Of a stretch of DNA of 64,000 nt, positions 26,130 to 35,252 are shown in pieces. Both the position numbers and the translations under genes were made by a program. The stretch is from Chloroflexota bacterium (GTDB lineage: Bacteria > Chloroflexota > Anaerolineae > JAAEKA01), in NCBI GenBank assembly GCA_034717495.1, contig JAYELL010000053.1, positions 1 through 64,000 of the forward strand. The letters run 5' to 3'. The notes beneath the pieces were generated by a model, which was not told the DNA's origin, did not search any database, and saw nothing but the letters and a program-made list of their open reading frames with translations. Position 1 is the first letter of the stretch, and the number at the start of each line of letters is the position of its first letter.

Positions 26130-27518
26130 ATGAAAAAATATGATGTGATTTGGATTGGAACGGGCCAGGCAACAGGCACGATTGTGCCGCGGCTGGTTGA
26201 AGCAGGCAAGACGGTGGCCATTGCCGAAGGCGGCCGTTTTGGCGGCAGTTGTGTCAACTACGGCTGTACCCCCACCAAGACGATTGTCGCCAGCGCCCGT
26301 GCGGCGCACATGGCTCGTCGCGGCCCCGATTTCGGGGTGAAGACCGGCGATATCAGCATCGACTTCGCCAAAGTGATGGAACGCCAAAACAACATGCGCA
26401 ACGGCGCCAGTCAAGGGATGGAAAAGTGGCTGCGGGGCATGGATAACGTCGATATTTATGCCGATTACGCGACGTTCGTCGATTCGCACACGGTGCGTGT
26501 TGGTGATGAACTGATCGAGGGGGAAACGATCATCATCAATGCCGGCGCTCGTCCCCGCATGGTGCCGATCGATGGCATCGATGATGTGAATTGGCTGGAT
26601 AACGCCCGCTTGCTGGATTTGAAGGAATTGCCCCAACATCTCGTCATCGTCGGCGGCAGCTATATCAGCCTGGAATTTGCCCAGGCCTTCCGCCGTCTGG
26701 GGAGTGAGGTGACTGTGCTGGGACATGGCGCGCAGCTCATGTTCCGGGAAGATGCTGACATCGCTGCCCTGGTCAAGGAGATTCTCGAAGGTGAGGGGAT
26801 CACGATCCGCCTCAACGCCGACGTCAAGAGGTTGGCGCAGGTGGCTCCCCAGCAGATCGATATTTCCTTCGAGCAGGAGGGCGAAACCAAGCAGGTGCGG
26901 GGCACGCATCTCCTGCTGGCCGTAGGCCGAACCCCGAACAGCGACCGCCTCAATCTGGAAGCGGCCGGTGTCGAGGTCACTGCCCGTGGCTACATTCGCG
27001 TGAATGACGTGATGCAGACGAGCGTGCCGCACATCTTCGCCGTAGGCGATATCAACGGCGAGGGGGCTTTCACCCACACCTCGGTCAACGACGGCGAGAT
27101 CTTCTGGGACTATTTCAGCGGCGACGATGACCGCATTCTGTCTGAAAGGATCCCCACGTATGCACTGTTTATTGACCCACCGTTAGGACGGGTTGGCATG
27201 TCTGAAAAGGAAGCGCGGGCCAGTGGCCTCAACGTGCTGATGGCAACCCGGCCCATGAAACATATTGCCAGGGCCAGGGAGAAGGATGAGACAGCGGGTC
27301 TGGTCAAGATACTGGTGGATGCGGATACGGAGGAGTTCCTGGGTGCGGCCATTCTCGGCGTAGGCGGCGATGAAGTCATCAACATGTTTACGCCGTTCAT
27401 GTATACCAAACAATCGTACAAGCTCTTTCGCAAGGCCGTCCTCACGCACCCCACCGTGGCCGAATTGATGCCGTGGATTTTGGACGATTTGAAGCCGCTC
27501 GCGTTAATAGAGCAGTAG
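26130..27518 (+). CDS. Pyridine nucleotide-disulfide oxidoreductase, MerA/Lpd-like
   Basis: A 462-residue FAD- and NAD(P)H-binding flavoprotein. The redox disulfide is in GGSCVNYGCTPTK (Cys41/Cys46), the NAD site in HLVIVGGSYISLEFAQAF, the second FAD motif in VPHIFAVGDINGEGAFTHT, and the dimer-interface His-Glu pair in LTHPTVAELMP. It lacks the N-terminal heavy-metal domain and the C-terminal Cys pair of true mercuric reductase, so mercury reduction is doubtful; a general thiol or quinone reductase is possible. AAGGAG precedes the ATG. A short TGGTAGA repeat lies between this gene and the next. Confidence 0.86.
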   Translation: MKKYDVIWIGTGQATGTIVPRLVEAGKTVAIAEGGRFGGSCVNYGCTPTKTIVASARAAHMARRGPDFGVKTGDISIDFAKVMERQNNMRNGASQGMEKWLRGMDNVDIYADYATFVDSHTVRVGDELIEGETIIINAGARPRMVPIDGIDDVNWLDNARLLDLKELPQHLVIVGGSYISLEFAQAFRRLGSEVTVLGHGAQLMFREDADIAALVKEILEGEGITIRLNADVKRLAQVAPQQIDISFEQEGETKQVRGTHLLLAVGRTPNSDRLNLEAAGVEVTARGYIRVNDVMQTSVPHIFAVGDINGEGAFTHTSVNDGEIFWDYFSGDDDRILSERIPTYALFIDPPLGRVGMSEKEARASGLNVLMATRPMKHIARAREKDETAGLVKILVDADTEEFLGAAILGVGGDEVINMFTPFMYTKQSYKLFRKAVLTHPTVAELMPWILDDLKPLALIEQ

Positions 27519-27580
27519 ACTGGTAGATTGGTAGACTGGTTGACCAAGGCGTTATCTCCCCAGTTTCCCGGTCTACCAGT
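27514..27580. repeat. TGGTAGA-type short repeats between flavoprotein and Rieske-fusion genes
   Basis: AGTAGACTGGTAGATTGGTA is followed by TAGACTGGT, and then by an inverted GGTCTACCAGT at 27570-27580. The direct units are 8-9 bp and can pair with the inverted unit to form a hairpin after the flavoprotein stop codon. No T-run follows. Confidence 0.5.
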
Positions 27581-27612
27581 TCCATGCACGCAACACGAGG
27601 AAAACAAGGAGC

Positions 27613-29250
27613 ATGATGCATAACGAGCAACCCCGAGCAGCGCAAGTGGCCGTGTGGAGCGAGTTGGCGGATCGTCAGCCAGCTTATGCGCTCGTAGCCA
27701 ACGTGGACCTGGTGGTCATTCGCCACGACGATCAGGTGTCGGTGCTCTATGGCCGTTGCCTGCACCGCGGCGCGTTACTGTCCGACGGCCACATTCAAGG
27801 CGATGATCTGATCTGCGGCTTGCACAATTGGGATTATCGATACGACACGGGCGTCAGCGCCTACAACAATGAAGAAGCCCTGCCTGGATTCGGCGCCTGG
27901 GTGGACGCAGAACAGGATGCGGTTCTGGTGGATGAAGCGGAAATTGAGCGCTGGCATCGCGCCCATCCTCTGCCTTACCAGCGACAGGATTATCTCGGCC
28001 TTTATGCCGATGTGCATGGCGCGGCCGAGGAGCCGTACACGGCCACTATCCAGCGGCTTGCCAAACATGGCCTGAAAAAGGATGGCCATCATGGCAAAGT
28101 CTCGGCGATGGGTGTGCCTTTGGTCGAGCTGCCGCGTTGGGACGATATCCAAATACTGACGGCTCAACTGGCCAAACGCCCGCTGCTGGATGATGAACCG
28201 GTCGGAACCGATCTTGTCATCGGCCCGGCAGCGCGCAAGCCGCTGTGCTTGCAGATTCCGATCTTCGTCAGCGATATGAGTTTTGGCGCGCTCAGCGAAG
28301 AGGCGAAAATCTCTCTGGCCATGGGGGCTGAGATGGTCGGGACAGGTATCTGTTCGGGTGAGGGTGGGATGTTGCCGGAGGAGCAGCAGGCCAATAACCG
28401 CTACTTCTATGAGTTGGCGTCTGGGCGCTTTGGCTGGCAGTTGGACAAAGTGCGGCGCGTGCAGGCCTTTCATTTTAAAGGCGGGCAAGGGGCAAAAACA
28501 GGTACGGGAGGGCATCTTCCCGGTCACAAGGTCGTGGGAAGGATTGCCGAAGTGCGGGAGCTGGAACCCGGTTCCCCCGCCATCAGCCCGGCCACTTTTC
28601 CTGATCTCAAAACCATTGCTGATTTCCGGAATGTGGCGGCTCAGGTCAGAGATGTCACTGGCGGCATTCCCATCGGTTTTAAGCTTTCCGCCCAGCATAT
28701 CGAAGATGACATCGACGCTGCCCTTGCCATCGGCGTCGATTATATCATCCTGGATGGCCGGGGTGGGGGGACCGGCGCCGCCCCTCTGATCTTCCGTGAC
28801 AACATCTCAGTTCCGACCATTCCTGCACTGGCCCGCGCCCGCCGACATCTGGACAAACGGGGCGTCAGCGACCAGGTTACACTCATCATCACCGGCGGAT
28901 TGCGCACTGAATCCGATTTCGTGAAGGCGTTGGCGCTCGGCGCAGATGGCGTCGCCATCTCCAATTCGGCCATGCAGGCCATCGGCTGTCTGGCCATGCG
29001 CGCCTGCCATACCAACAATTGCCCGGTCGGCATCGCCACGCAGAAAGAGCCTTTACGAAAACGATTGGAGATCCGCAAATCGGCTGTCCAGCTTGCCAAC
29101 TTCCTGACAGCAACCGTTGAGTTGATGCAAGTCCTTGCTCGCGCCTGCGGGCATTCACACCTGAACCAATTCAATCGTGATGACTTGACGACCTGGAAGC
29201 GAGAGATGGCTGAACTGGCCGGCATTCGGTACGCGGGGGTACGGTCATGA
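27613..29250 (+). CDS. Rieske [2Fe-2S] domain fused to glutamate-synthase FMN/3Fe-4S domain
   Basis: A 545-residue fusion. Residues 10-110 are a Rieske domain with Cys49-x-His51 (GRCLHRGA) and Cys68-x2-His71 (ICGLHNWDY). From about residue 170 comes the GltB-like FMN barrel: IFVSDMSFGALSEEAKISLA, GEGGMLPEEQ, FKGGQGAKTGTGGHLPGHKV, DYIILDGRGGGTGAAPL and ITGGLRTESDFVKALALGAD. The 3Fe-4S-type cysteines are in MRACHTNNCPVGIATQ. There is no glutaminase domain, so ammonia- or electron-only chemistry is more likely than true glutamate synthesis. The Rieske part suggests electron transfer from an external donor. It overlaps the next gene by 4 bp. Confidence 0.87.
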   Translation: MMHNEQPRAAQVAVWSELADRQPAYALVANVDLVVIRHDDQVSVLYGRCLHRGALLSDGHIQGDDLICGLHNWDYRYDTGVSAYNNEEALPGFGAWVDAEQDAVLVDEAEIERWHRAHPLPYQRQDYLGLYADVHGAAEEPYTATIQRLAKHGLKKDGHHGKVSAMGVPLVELPRWDDIQILTAQLAKRPLLDDEPVGTDLVIGPAARKPLCLQIPIFVSDMSFGALSEEAKISLAMGAEMVGTGICSGEGGMLPEEQQANNRYFYELASGRFGWQLDKVRRVQAFHFKGGQGAKTGTGGHLPGHKVVGRIAEVRELEPGSPAISPATFPDLKTIADFRNVAAQVRDVTGGIPIGFKLSAQHIEDDIDAALAIGVDYIILDGRGGGTGAAPLIFRDNISVPTIPALARARRHLDKRGVSDQVTLIITGGLRTESDFVKALALGADGVAISNSAMQAIGCLAMRACHTNNCPVGIATQKEPLRKRLEIRKSAVQLANFLTATVELMQVLARACGHSHLNQFNRDDLTTWKREMAELAGIRYAGVRS

Positions 29251-30920
29251 ACCAGGCGAACACAACGTACGACGTAGCGATTGTCGGCTCGGGCATCAAC
29301 GGCTCGCTGCTGGGTGCCATCCTGGCCCGCAATGGGCTGAAAGTCATCATTTTCGAGGCTGGGGTCCATCCCAAGTTCGCCATCGGCGAGTCGATGATCC
29401 TGGAGACCTCGGAGATGCTGCGCGCGATCGCCGAGCTGTTTGGGGTGCCTGAGGCGGCTTACCTCAGCTCCGAAAATTACTTCGCCTACATCGGTGGTTC
29501 CCATGGCGTAAAGCGCCATTTCAGCTTTGTCCATCACAGCGAAGGCCAGCAACAAGACCCGAAACACGTTCTGCAAGCGGTGATCCCCAAGGCTCCCTAT
29601 GGGCACGAACTACACGTTTACCGCCAGGACAGCGATTGCTATCTGACCACAGTGGCGATCTCCTGCGGCGCGCAGGTGCTGCAGGCCACCAAGGTGCAGG
29701 ACATCACCATAGCTCCGGACGGGGTTGTCGTCATCACCGATCGGGGTAACTTCGACGCCGAGTACGTGGTGGACGCCGCCGGCTTCCGCTCGATCCTGGC
29801 CGAGCGCCTCGACCTGCGCGACAGGGACATGCTCAGCGACTCCCGGGCCATTTTCACCCACATGGTGGATGTGCCCTGCTTCAACGACGTGCGGGCATCG
29901 ACCAAGGACTATGGTATTCCCTTCCGGTTCTCCGAGGGGACGCTGCATCAGATTTTCGAGGGCGGCTGGCTGTGGGTGATCCCCTTCAATAACCACGCCA
30001 GCGCAACCAATCCGCTGTGCAGCGTCGGCCTGTTGCTGGATTCGCGCTTTCACCCGCCGCGGCCCGATCTCAGCCCCGAGCAGGAGTTCCAGGCGTTTGT
30101 CGACCGTTATCCCAGCCTGCGTGCCCAATTCGACCAGGCCAAAGCGGTACGCGGCTGGACGCGGACAGGTCGCATCCAGTATACGGCCAGGCAAGTCGTC
30201 GGCGATCGCTTTGCTTTGCTGGGCCACGCGGCAGGCTTTGTCGATCCCCTCTATTCTAAAGGCCTCTACATTTCGTTCATGAGCACCGCGATGTTAGCCC
30301 ACTTGCTGCTGGAGGCCCACCAGGAGGGCGACTACTCAGCGGCGCGCTTCCAGCCGCTGGAGAAGTTGACCCTGGCTTACGTGAGCGCTGCCGATCGCCT
30401 GGTGGCCAACTCGTTCAAGTCGTGGGGCAACATCGAACTGTGGAATGTCTACGCGGTGCTGTGGCTGCTGGGTGCCTATCTGGAGTATCTCAAACTGACC
30501 AGCGCCCGGCTGCGCGCCGGCAGCCGCCAGGCATATATCGATGAGATCCAGGGGCTGCACCTGGTGGGCGGCGGCTATGAGGCGTTCGACCAACTGGCGG
30601 AGGAGATCGACTCCATCGTGGAGGCTGTGGACATCGACGATGACGCCGCTGTTGCGCGCGCCGTTGTCCAGATTCGCGACCTGTTCGCCGCCATCGATTT
30701 CATGCCCGAGGCATTTAATCAGCTCCTGGCCGGCGAAAATCACTTGCCGGTCAGGAAACTGCGGTTGAGCCTGCTCAAACCGGGTGAAGGCTTTCTTGGG
30801 CAAGGGCGCTATCGGGAACACTTCTTCGGCTCTGGCTCTGTCGTCGACCTGGCTCAGCTTTATCTGCGCGAGCAGGTGGTCTATGCGACGCCTGGGCTAT
30901 CGGGGCCTGTTCAACGATAA
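29247..30920 (+). CDS. Flavin-dependent halogenase-like FAD protein
   Basis: A 557-residue FAD monooxygenase-type protein. The dinucleotide motif is VAIVGSGINGSLLG near the N-terminus, then KFAIGESMILETSEML, the motif WLWVIP (residues 241-246), which fits the WxWxIP signature of flavin-dependent halogenases, and LLGHAAGFVDPLYSKGL. The WxWxIP motif normally blocks monooxygenase chemistry. Related proteins include tryptophan halogenases and geranylgeranyl-reductase-like enzymes; the substrate is unknown and true halogenase activity is not proven. Translational coupling to the Rieske fusion suggests the latter passes electrons or makes a substrate for this enzyme. Confidence 0.82.
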   Translation: MNQANTTYDVAIVGSGINGSLLGAILARNGLKVIIFEAGVHPKFAIGESMILETSEMLRAIAELFGVPEAAYLSSENYFAYIGGSHGVKRHFSFVHHSEGQQQDPKHVLQAVIPKAPYGHELHVYRQDSDCYLTTVAISCGAQVLQATKVQDITIAPDGVVVITDRGNFDAEYVVDAAGFRSILAERLDLRDRDMLSDSRAIFTHMVDVPCFNDVRASTKDYGIPFRFSEGTLHQIFEGGWLWVIPFNNHASATNPLCSVGLLLDSRFHPPRPDLSPEQEFQAFVDRYPSLRAQFDQAKAVRGWTRTGRIQYTARQVVGDRFALLGHAAGFVDPLYSKGLYISFMSTAMLAHLLLEAHQEGDYSAARFQPLEKLTLAYVSAADRLVANSFKSWGNIELWNVYAVLWLLGAYLEYLKLTSARLRAGSRQAYIDEIQGLHLVGGGYEAFDQLAEEIDSIVEAVDIDDDAAVARAVVQIRDLFAAIDFMPEAFNQLLAGENHLPVRKLRLSLLKPGEGFLGQGRYREHFFGSGSVVDLAQLYLREQVVYATPGLSGPVQR

Positions 30921-31019
30921 TACACGACGGATCACCAGGAGGGGGTGAGGCGTTCCTGGCAGATAGTGGCAAAATAACCATTCATAGAAGTCGTACTAAC
31001 AACCTATCAGGAGAAAAAA

Positions 31020-32636
31020 ATGTCTTACAATACAATCGTTGCTGAGCAGACCGTCGCAGCAAGCGATGGTCTGGCTGACACGACTCTGGCCGGGGCTTTC
31101 CCTGGCCCCGGGGTAGAAGTGCTGCCCATGGATGAGTACAATCGCAAGCTGGTTGCCAACGTGCATCCGGCGGACTGGCAGAATCCCAGGGTCGACGGTC
31201 GCTACAACCTGGTCGTCATCGGCGGAGGCACGGCCGGGTTGATCGGTGCCCTGGGCACGGCTGGATTGGGTGGCAAGGCAGCCTTGATTGAGCGCCATCT
31301 ACTGGGCGGCGACTGCCTCAACTGGGGCTGCGTGCCCTCCAAGAGCCTCATCCGCTCGGCCAGGGTGATCGGCGAGCTGCGCAAGGCAGCCGAGTTGGGC
31401 ATTATCGTTCCGGACGGCGTTCAGGTCGATTTCGGCGCGATCATGGCGCGGATGCGTGCTCTGCGCGCTGACATCAGCCACGACGACTCCATGGACCGGC
31501 TCGTACGGGACGGTGTCGAGGTCTTTCTGGGCGAGGCCCGCTTCACCGCCCCGGATACTGTCGAGGTCTTCGACGGCCAGGAACGGCAGACGCTGCGCTT
31601 CGCCAAGGCGCTGATCGCCACGGGCGGACGGGCGCGTGAGCTCCCGTTGCCTGGCCTGGCCGAGGCCGGCTATCTGACCAACGAGACTCTCTTTCAGCTG
31701 ACCGAGCAGCCGCGGCGGATGGCGGTGATCGGCGGCGGTCCCATCGGCGCGGAGATGGCGCAGACCTTCGCCCGCTTCGGCACGCAGGTGACGTTGTTCG
31801 TCAAGGACAATCACTTCCTGCCCAGAGAAGATCGCGATGCAGCGGCGATTTTGGAACGAGCGTTCGTCCGTGATGGCGTGCAGTTCATCCGCGGCGCGGC
31901 GCTTCAGGAGGTTACGGCATCAGAGGGCGGCAAAACGCTGCACTACGAACTGGAAGGGCAGTCCGGTCAGCTGGAAGTGGATGCCATCCTGGTCTCCATC
32001 GGCCGCGTGCCCAACATCGAGGGCCTCGATCTTGAAGCGGCCAACGTGGCGTACAGCGAGCAGGGGGTAACAGTGGACGATGGCCTGAGCACCACCAACC
32101 CGCACATCTACGCGGCCGGCGACGTGGCCATAAAATACCATTTCACACACATGGCCGATGCGACCTCCCGCATCGTGTTGCAGAATGCGCTCTTTCCGGG
32201 CCCCCGGAAGAAGCTAAGCAACCTGGTCGTGCCGTGGACCACCTACACCGACCCCGAGGTGGCGCACGTAGGGATGTGCGAGCACGACGCCGAAGCAGCG
32301 GGCATCGAGTTTGACACCTTCTTCAGATCCTTGAGCGAGGTCGACCGTGCCCGCACCGACGGCGAGACTGACGGTTTTGTCAAGGTCCTGGTCAAGAAGG
32401 GGACCGATCAGATCCTGGGCGCTACCATTGTGGCCGGTGAAGCCGGCGAGATGCTCAACGAGATCACGCTGGCCATGGTGGCAGGTCTCGGTTTGAAGAC
32501 GTTGTCCACCGTCATCCATCCGTACCCGACGCAATCAGAAGCCATCAAAAAAATAGCCGATGGCTATAACCGCACGCGCCTGACACCCTCGGTAAAGCGC
32601 CTGTTCACGACCTGGCTGTCGTGGGCGCGACGCTAA
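31020..32636 (+). CDS. Second MerA-like pyridine nucleotide-disulfide oxidoreductase with N-terminal extension
   Basis: A 538-residue flavoprotein. A 60-residue extension without Cys motif precedes the FAD fold (NLVVIGGGTAGLIGALG). The redox disulfide is LLGGDCLNWGCVPSKS (Cys99/Cys104); the NAD motif is RMAVIGGGPIGAEMAQTF; IYAAGDVAIKYHFTHMAD and VIHPYPTQSEAIKK follow. It resembles the MerA-like branch found with TVP38 proteins, but the C-terminus ends in a Trp/Arg-rich tail rather than the mercury-binding Cys pair. AGGAG lies eight bases upstream of the ATG. Only about 31% of such a chain would be needed for redox core contact; the role of the extension is unknown. Confidence 0.84.
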   Translation: MSYNTIVAEQTVAASDGLADTTLAGAFPGPGVEVLPMDEYNRKLVANVHPADWQNPRVDGRYNLVVIGGGTAGLIGALGTAGLGGKAALIERHLLGGDCLNWGCVPSKSLIRSARVIGELRKAAELGIIVPDGVQVDFGAIMARMRALRADISHDDSMDRLVRDGVEVFLGEARFTAPDTVEVFDGQERQTLRFAKALIATGGRARELPLPGLAEAGYLTNETLFQLTEQPRRMAVIGGGPIGAEMAQTFARFGTQVTLFVKDNHFLPREDRDAAAILERAFVRDGVQFIRGAALQEVTASEGGKTLHYELEGQSGQLEVDAILVSIGRVPNIEGLDLEAANVAYSEQGVTVDDGLSTTNPHIYAAGDVAIKYHFTHMADATSRIVLQNALFPGPRKKLSNLVVPWTTYTDPEVAHVGMCEHDAEAAGIEFDTFFRSLSEVDRARTDGETDGFVKVLVKKGTDQILGATIVAGEAGEMLNEITLAMVAGLGLKTLSTVIHPYPTQSEAIKKIADGYNRTRLTPSVKRLFTTWLSWARR

Positions 32637-32828
32637 GTATAGTTTCACAAGATCATTGGGTATGTTCCCTCGCCTCACAGGCGATTGGCACGCGCCAGAA
32701 GCCTGAGAACATTTGAAATCGTACTTAAAGTAATGCTACTTTGAAACCAGGGGTTTAAAGCCGGCCACACGGGCATCCATCGGGTGGCGATGGCGCTGAC
32801 AAACTCCTGGTCTCTATCAGGAATCACT

Positions 32829-32885
32829 TTAGTACTACAACGAGACTTTGTCATTCTGAGGCGTCTGCGCCGAAGAATCTCGACC
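32829..32885. repeat. Dispersed repeat with GGCGTCTGCGCCGAAGAATCTCGAC
   Basis: The block from ACTACAACGAGACTTTGTCA to GAAGAATCTCGAC is shared with 53791-53847, where the middle differs. It contains the small dyad GGCGTCTGCGCC. Both copies lie between genes. The surrounding 32637-33000 holds no gene. Confidence 0.7.
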
Positions 32886-33000
32886 TGTTTGACCGCTGGA
32901 GATGCTTCGGCGCGCTTTGCGTCGGCATGACGATTGATCGAACCCTGGTTAACCTACGCCCGGCTGTACCAGGCTGACAATCCCGGCATTCCCGGGAATG

Positions 33001-33039
33001 AAAAAGCCCCTGACCGCGAAGACGTGGTCAAGGGCTTTT
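33001..33039 (-). terminator. Intrinsic terminator of the membrane-protein gene
   Basis: On the - strand an AAAAGCCCTTGACC arm pairs with GGTCAGGGGCTTTTT across a 10-base loop (one mismatch) and ends in five Ts, 19 bp after the stop of the gene at 33058-33507. On the + strand the hairpin is preceded by A and followed by TTTT, so it may work in both directions. Confidence 0.8.
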
Positions 33040-33057
33040 CCGCCTGAACAGCTGTGT

Positions 33058-33507
33058 CTAGAATCGTTTGCTCAGTGGGATGAACAGCAGACCTGTGACA
33101 ACGCCAAAGATCATGTGGCCCATCAGGCTCAGCCACTGATCGCTGCCGATTTTCAGGACCATATCGCCCATTCCCAGCATCAAGGGCATTAGAATGAGCG
33201 CACCCAGCACCCACCAGATCACGCCGTTGATCGCGCCGGCTACGATCGCCGTGCCGGTTGTCTGGGGCAAGCGGCTGGCCACCAGGCCGTAGACGCCGCC
33301 AATGCCGGCGCTGATGGCCATATGGACGATGAAGCCGACGATGGGGCTTTGCGACTTGACGAGCATTGCTACCATTGGAAGCATCCCCATCATGGCCATC
33401 ATCATGCCAAAGACGAGACCGCCGCCGAGGCCAGCGATAGCGCCGGCGATAATAGAGGAAACCAGTGAACGACTTTCTGTGTTTGCGTTGCTTACTGTAG
33501 TAGTCAT
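33058..33507 (-). CDS. Small Gly/Met-rich membrane protein, function unknown
   Basis: A 149-residue protein with about four hydrophobic helices: SSIIAGAIAGLGGGLVFGM, IVGFIVHMAISAGIGGVYGL, AIVAGAINGVIWWVLGALIL and LMGHMIFGVVTGLLFIPL. AAGGAG lies eight bases before the ATG. Gly-rich helices with conserved His and Met suggest a small multipass protein of the YagU/DUF1440 style, but I do not recognise the family firmly. It stands alone with its own terminator. Confidence 0.6.
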   Translation of the reverse strand: MTTTVSNANTESRSLVSSIIAGAIAGLGGGLVFGMMMAMMGMLPMVAMLVKSQSPIVGFIVHMAISAGIGGVYGLVASRLPQTTGTAIVAGAINGVIWWVLGALILMPLMLGMGDMVLKIGSDQWLSLMGHMIFGVVTGLLFIPLSKRF

Positions 33508-33851
33508 GATTCTTTCTCCTTAAATGCGAAAATGCGAGTGATTTCTAAACGGGCTTGTTTACCCGCCCAGTGTACTTGACGACCTGTCGCGACGTTTTCT
33601 TACCCCCGAACTGAATGAATTTTCCCAGGGGCTGGGCGCAACGTTCGTGACGCCGGGTCTGGCGATTGGCCTCACTGGAGTGCATGGATGGCGAAGCCGC
33701 GTCGGCAATCGCCCGACCGTGGCCAGGCAATTGCATCGATTGCCAGTAAGATTCACTGCCCTCCGGTTGTCTGAGGCTGTGGGGACGAGGAGCATCTGCC
33801 TTATGATTGGGGGCTCCCCGGCCTGATCAAAGACAAAAAGGGAGTATGTCA
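33508..33851. other. Intergenic between divergent genes, no gene seen
   Basis: About 340 bp that must hold the two divergent promoters. No convincing -35/-10 pair, riboswitch or repeat was recognised. Confidence 0.45.
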
Positions 33852-34562
33852 ATGCTGGATGACAAGTTACGCGCTTACAAAGACCAATTGCTCAGGCCGT
33901 TTGTGGGCTTGATGGGCCACATCTCTCCCAACACCATCACGGTGATGGCAATGGTGGTGGGCCTGGCAGCCGCGGGTCTCGCCGCCGGACAAATGTATCT
34001 GTGGGCCCTCTTTCTGTGGCTGGTCAGCAGAATTCTGGATGGAATGGATGGTTTGGTAGCCCGCCTTCGCAATCAGCAGAGCGACTTCGGCGGCTACCTG
34101 GACATGGTGACCGACTCCGTGGTATACGCCGCCGTGCCAATCGGCCTGTTTCTGGGCAACCCAACGCTCGAACTCGGCATCAGCCTGGCGTTTCTATTGG
34201 GCAGCTTCTACGTCAACCTGGCATCATGGATGTATCTATCGGCGATACTGGAAAAGCGCAATCTGGGGGCGAACACCCGTGGTGAGCTAACTACGGTGAC
34301 AATGCCGGCTGGCCTGGTAGGCGGCGCGGAGACGATCCTCTTCTATTGCGCGTTCTTCATCTGGCCGGGCGCGTTGCTATGGCTTTTCCTGGCAATGGCT
34401 GCGCTGGTAGTGCTTGGCACGCTACAGCGCGTGTGGTGGGCGAATAAAAACCTGCCTGGCCCGCTGGCCCGCCAGGTCGCAGAGACCAGGAAGGAGACGG
34501 CAGTACACGGCCCATTTGGCCATGCCTGGGACGAACACACAGCCGCAGTTGTCGATGTATAG
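33852..34562 (+). CDS. CDP-alcohol phosphatidyltransferase
   Basis: A 236-residue membrane enzyme. The diagnostic metal-binding motif is complete: DGLVAR, eight residues, G, three residues, D, three residues, D (in DGMDGLVARLRNQQSDFGGY and LDMVTDSV). About six hydrophobic helices follow. It transfers a phosphatidyl group from CDP-diacylglycerol to an alcohol such as glycerol phosphate or inositol phosphate. The second ATG was chosen because GGGAG lies seven bases upstream; the ATG six bases earlier is too close to it. Confidence 0.87.
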   Translation: MLDDKLRAYKDQLLRPFVGLMGHISPNTITVMAMVVGLAAAGLAAGQMYLWALFLWLVSRILDGMDGLVARLRNQQSDFGGYLDMVTDSVVYAAVPIGLFLGNPTLELGISLAFLLGSFYVNLASWMYLSAILEKRNLGANTRGELTTVTMPAGLVGGAETILFYCAFFIWPGALLWLFLAMAALVVLGTLQRVWWANKNLPGPLARQVAETRKETAVHGPFGHAWDEHTAAVVDV

Positions 34563-34598
34563 AAAAACTTCTGATCCAGGCACTCTTGTGGAGGAGCT

Positions 34599-34938
34599 AT
34601 GGACGCTAAGTCCAAACCACCTGAGATGATGGAACCTGCTGTTTTGATCACCGGCGTCACCGACGGCATTGGCCGCGCCCTGGCGGAGCATTACGCCTCA
34701 GCGGGGAACCGTGTCCTGGGCGTTGGCCGACGCCCGCAACAGGCATCGCCCGCCGCTCTCCTGGCGACCGGCGCCTATTGCCAGGTTGATCTTGCCCGGC
34801 CTGGAGCTGCCGAGACGATGCAAAGCTTCCTGGACGCCCGGGGGATCGATCAGATCAACCTTCTGGTGCACAACGCAGCCGTGGGCTGGTATGGTCCCAT
34901 CGCGGCGCAAAGCCAGGACTCCATCGCGGAGACAATTT
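34599..34938 (+). pseudogene. Short-chain dehydrogenase, N-terminal fragment
   Basis: The frame has a start with GGAG upstream and the SDR cofactor motif VLITGVTDGIGRALAEHYA, then LLVHNAAVGWYGP (NAAxG). It stops resembling an SDR after SIAETI, before the Ser-Tyr-Lys catalytic residues. At that point it joins another gene fragment (ABC permease) at 34934-34940. It is a broken gene; the missing half is not elsewhere in the window. Confidence 0.8.
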
Positions 34939-35252
34939 CGTGCGCGCCTGGACCAAAGCTAATTTCAACATCTATTTCGGCAATACCGTGCTGTACGCTG
35001 TGGCGACGACCATCATCGAGTTGATCAAATCTTCCACCTGCGGTTATGTGCTGGCGCGTTACGACTTTCCCGGCAGGAAACTGCTATATGGTCTGATCGT
35101 TGGAACCCTGTTCATTCCCATTGCGTCGATCATCATTCCCCAATTCGTGCTGATCAAGGGTTTAGGCCTGCTCAATACCCGTGCTGGCGTGATCCTTTAT
35201 CCTCTTCCAGGGCTACTTCGTGCGCGGACTGGCCGGCGCGGTGAAGGAATAA
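34934..35252 (+). pseudogene. MalG-type sugar ABC permease, internal fragment with deletion
   Basis: From NFVRAWTKANFNIYFGNTVL through YVLARYDFPGRKLLYGLIVG and LFIPIASIIIPQFVLIKGLG this is the middle of a CUT1-family permease. After VIL the frame changes, and another frame gives FQGYFVRGLAGAVKE-stop, the typical C-terminus of MalG-like proteins. About 100 codons including the EAA loop are therefore deleted at roughly 35200, and the N-terminal helices are missing. The 5' edge is fused to the SDR fragment. Confidence 0.75.

Noticed and set aside
26130-32636. Mercury-resistance (mer) operon
   Set aside because: No merR, merT or merP, and the flavoproteins lack the N-terminal metal domain and C-terminal Cys pair.
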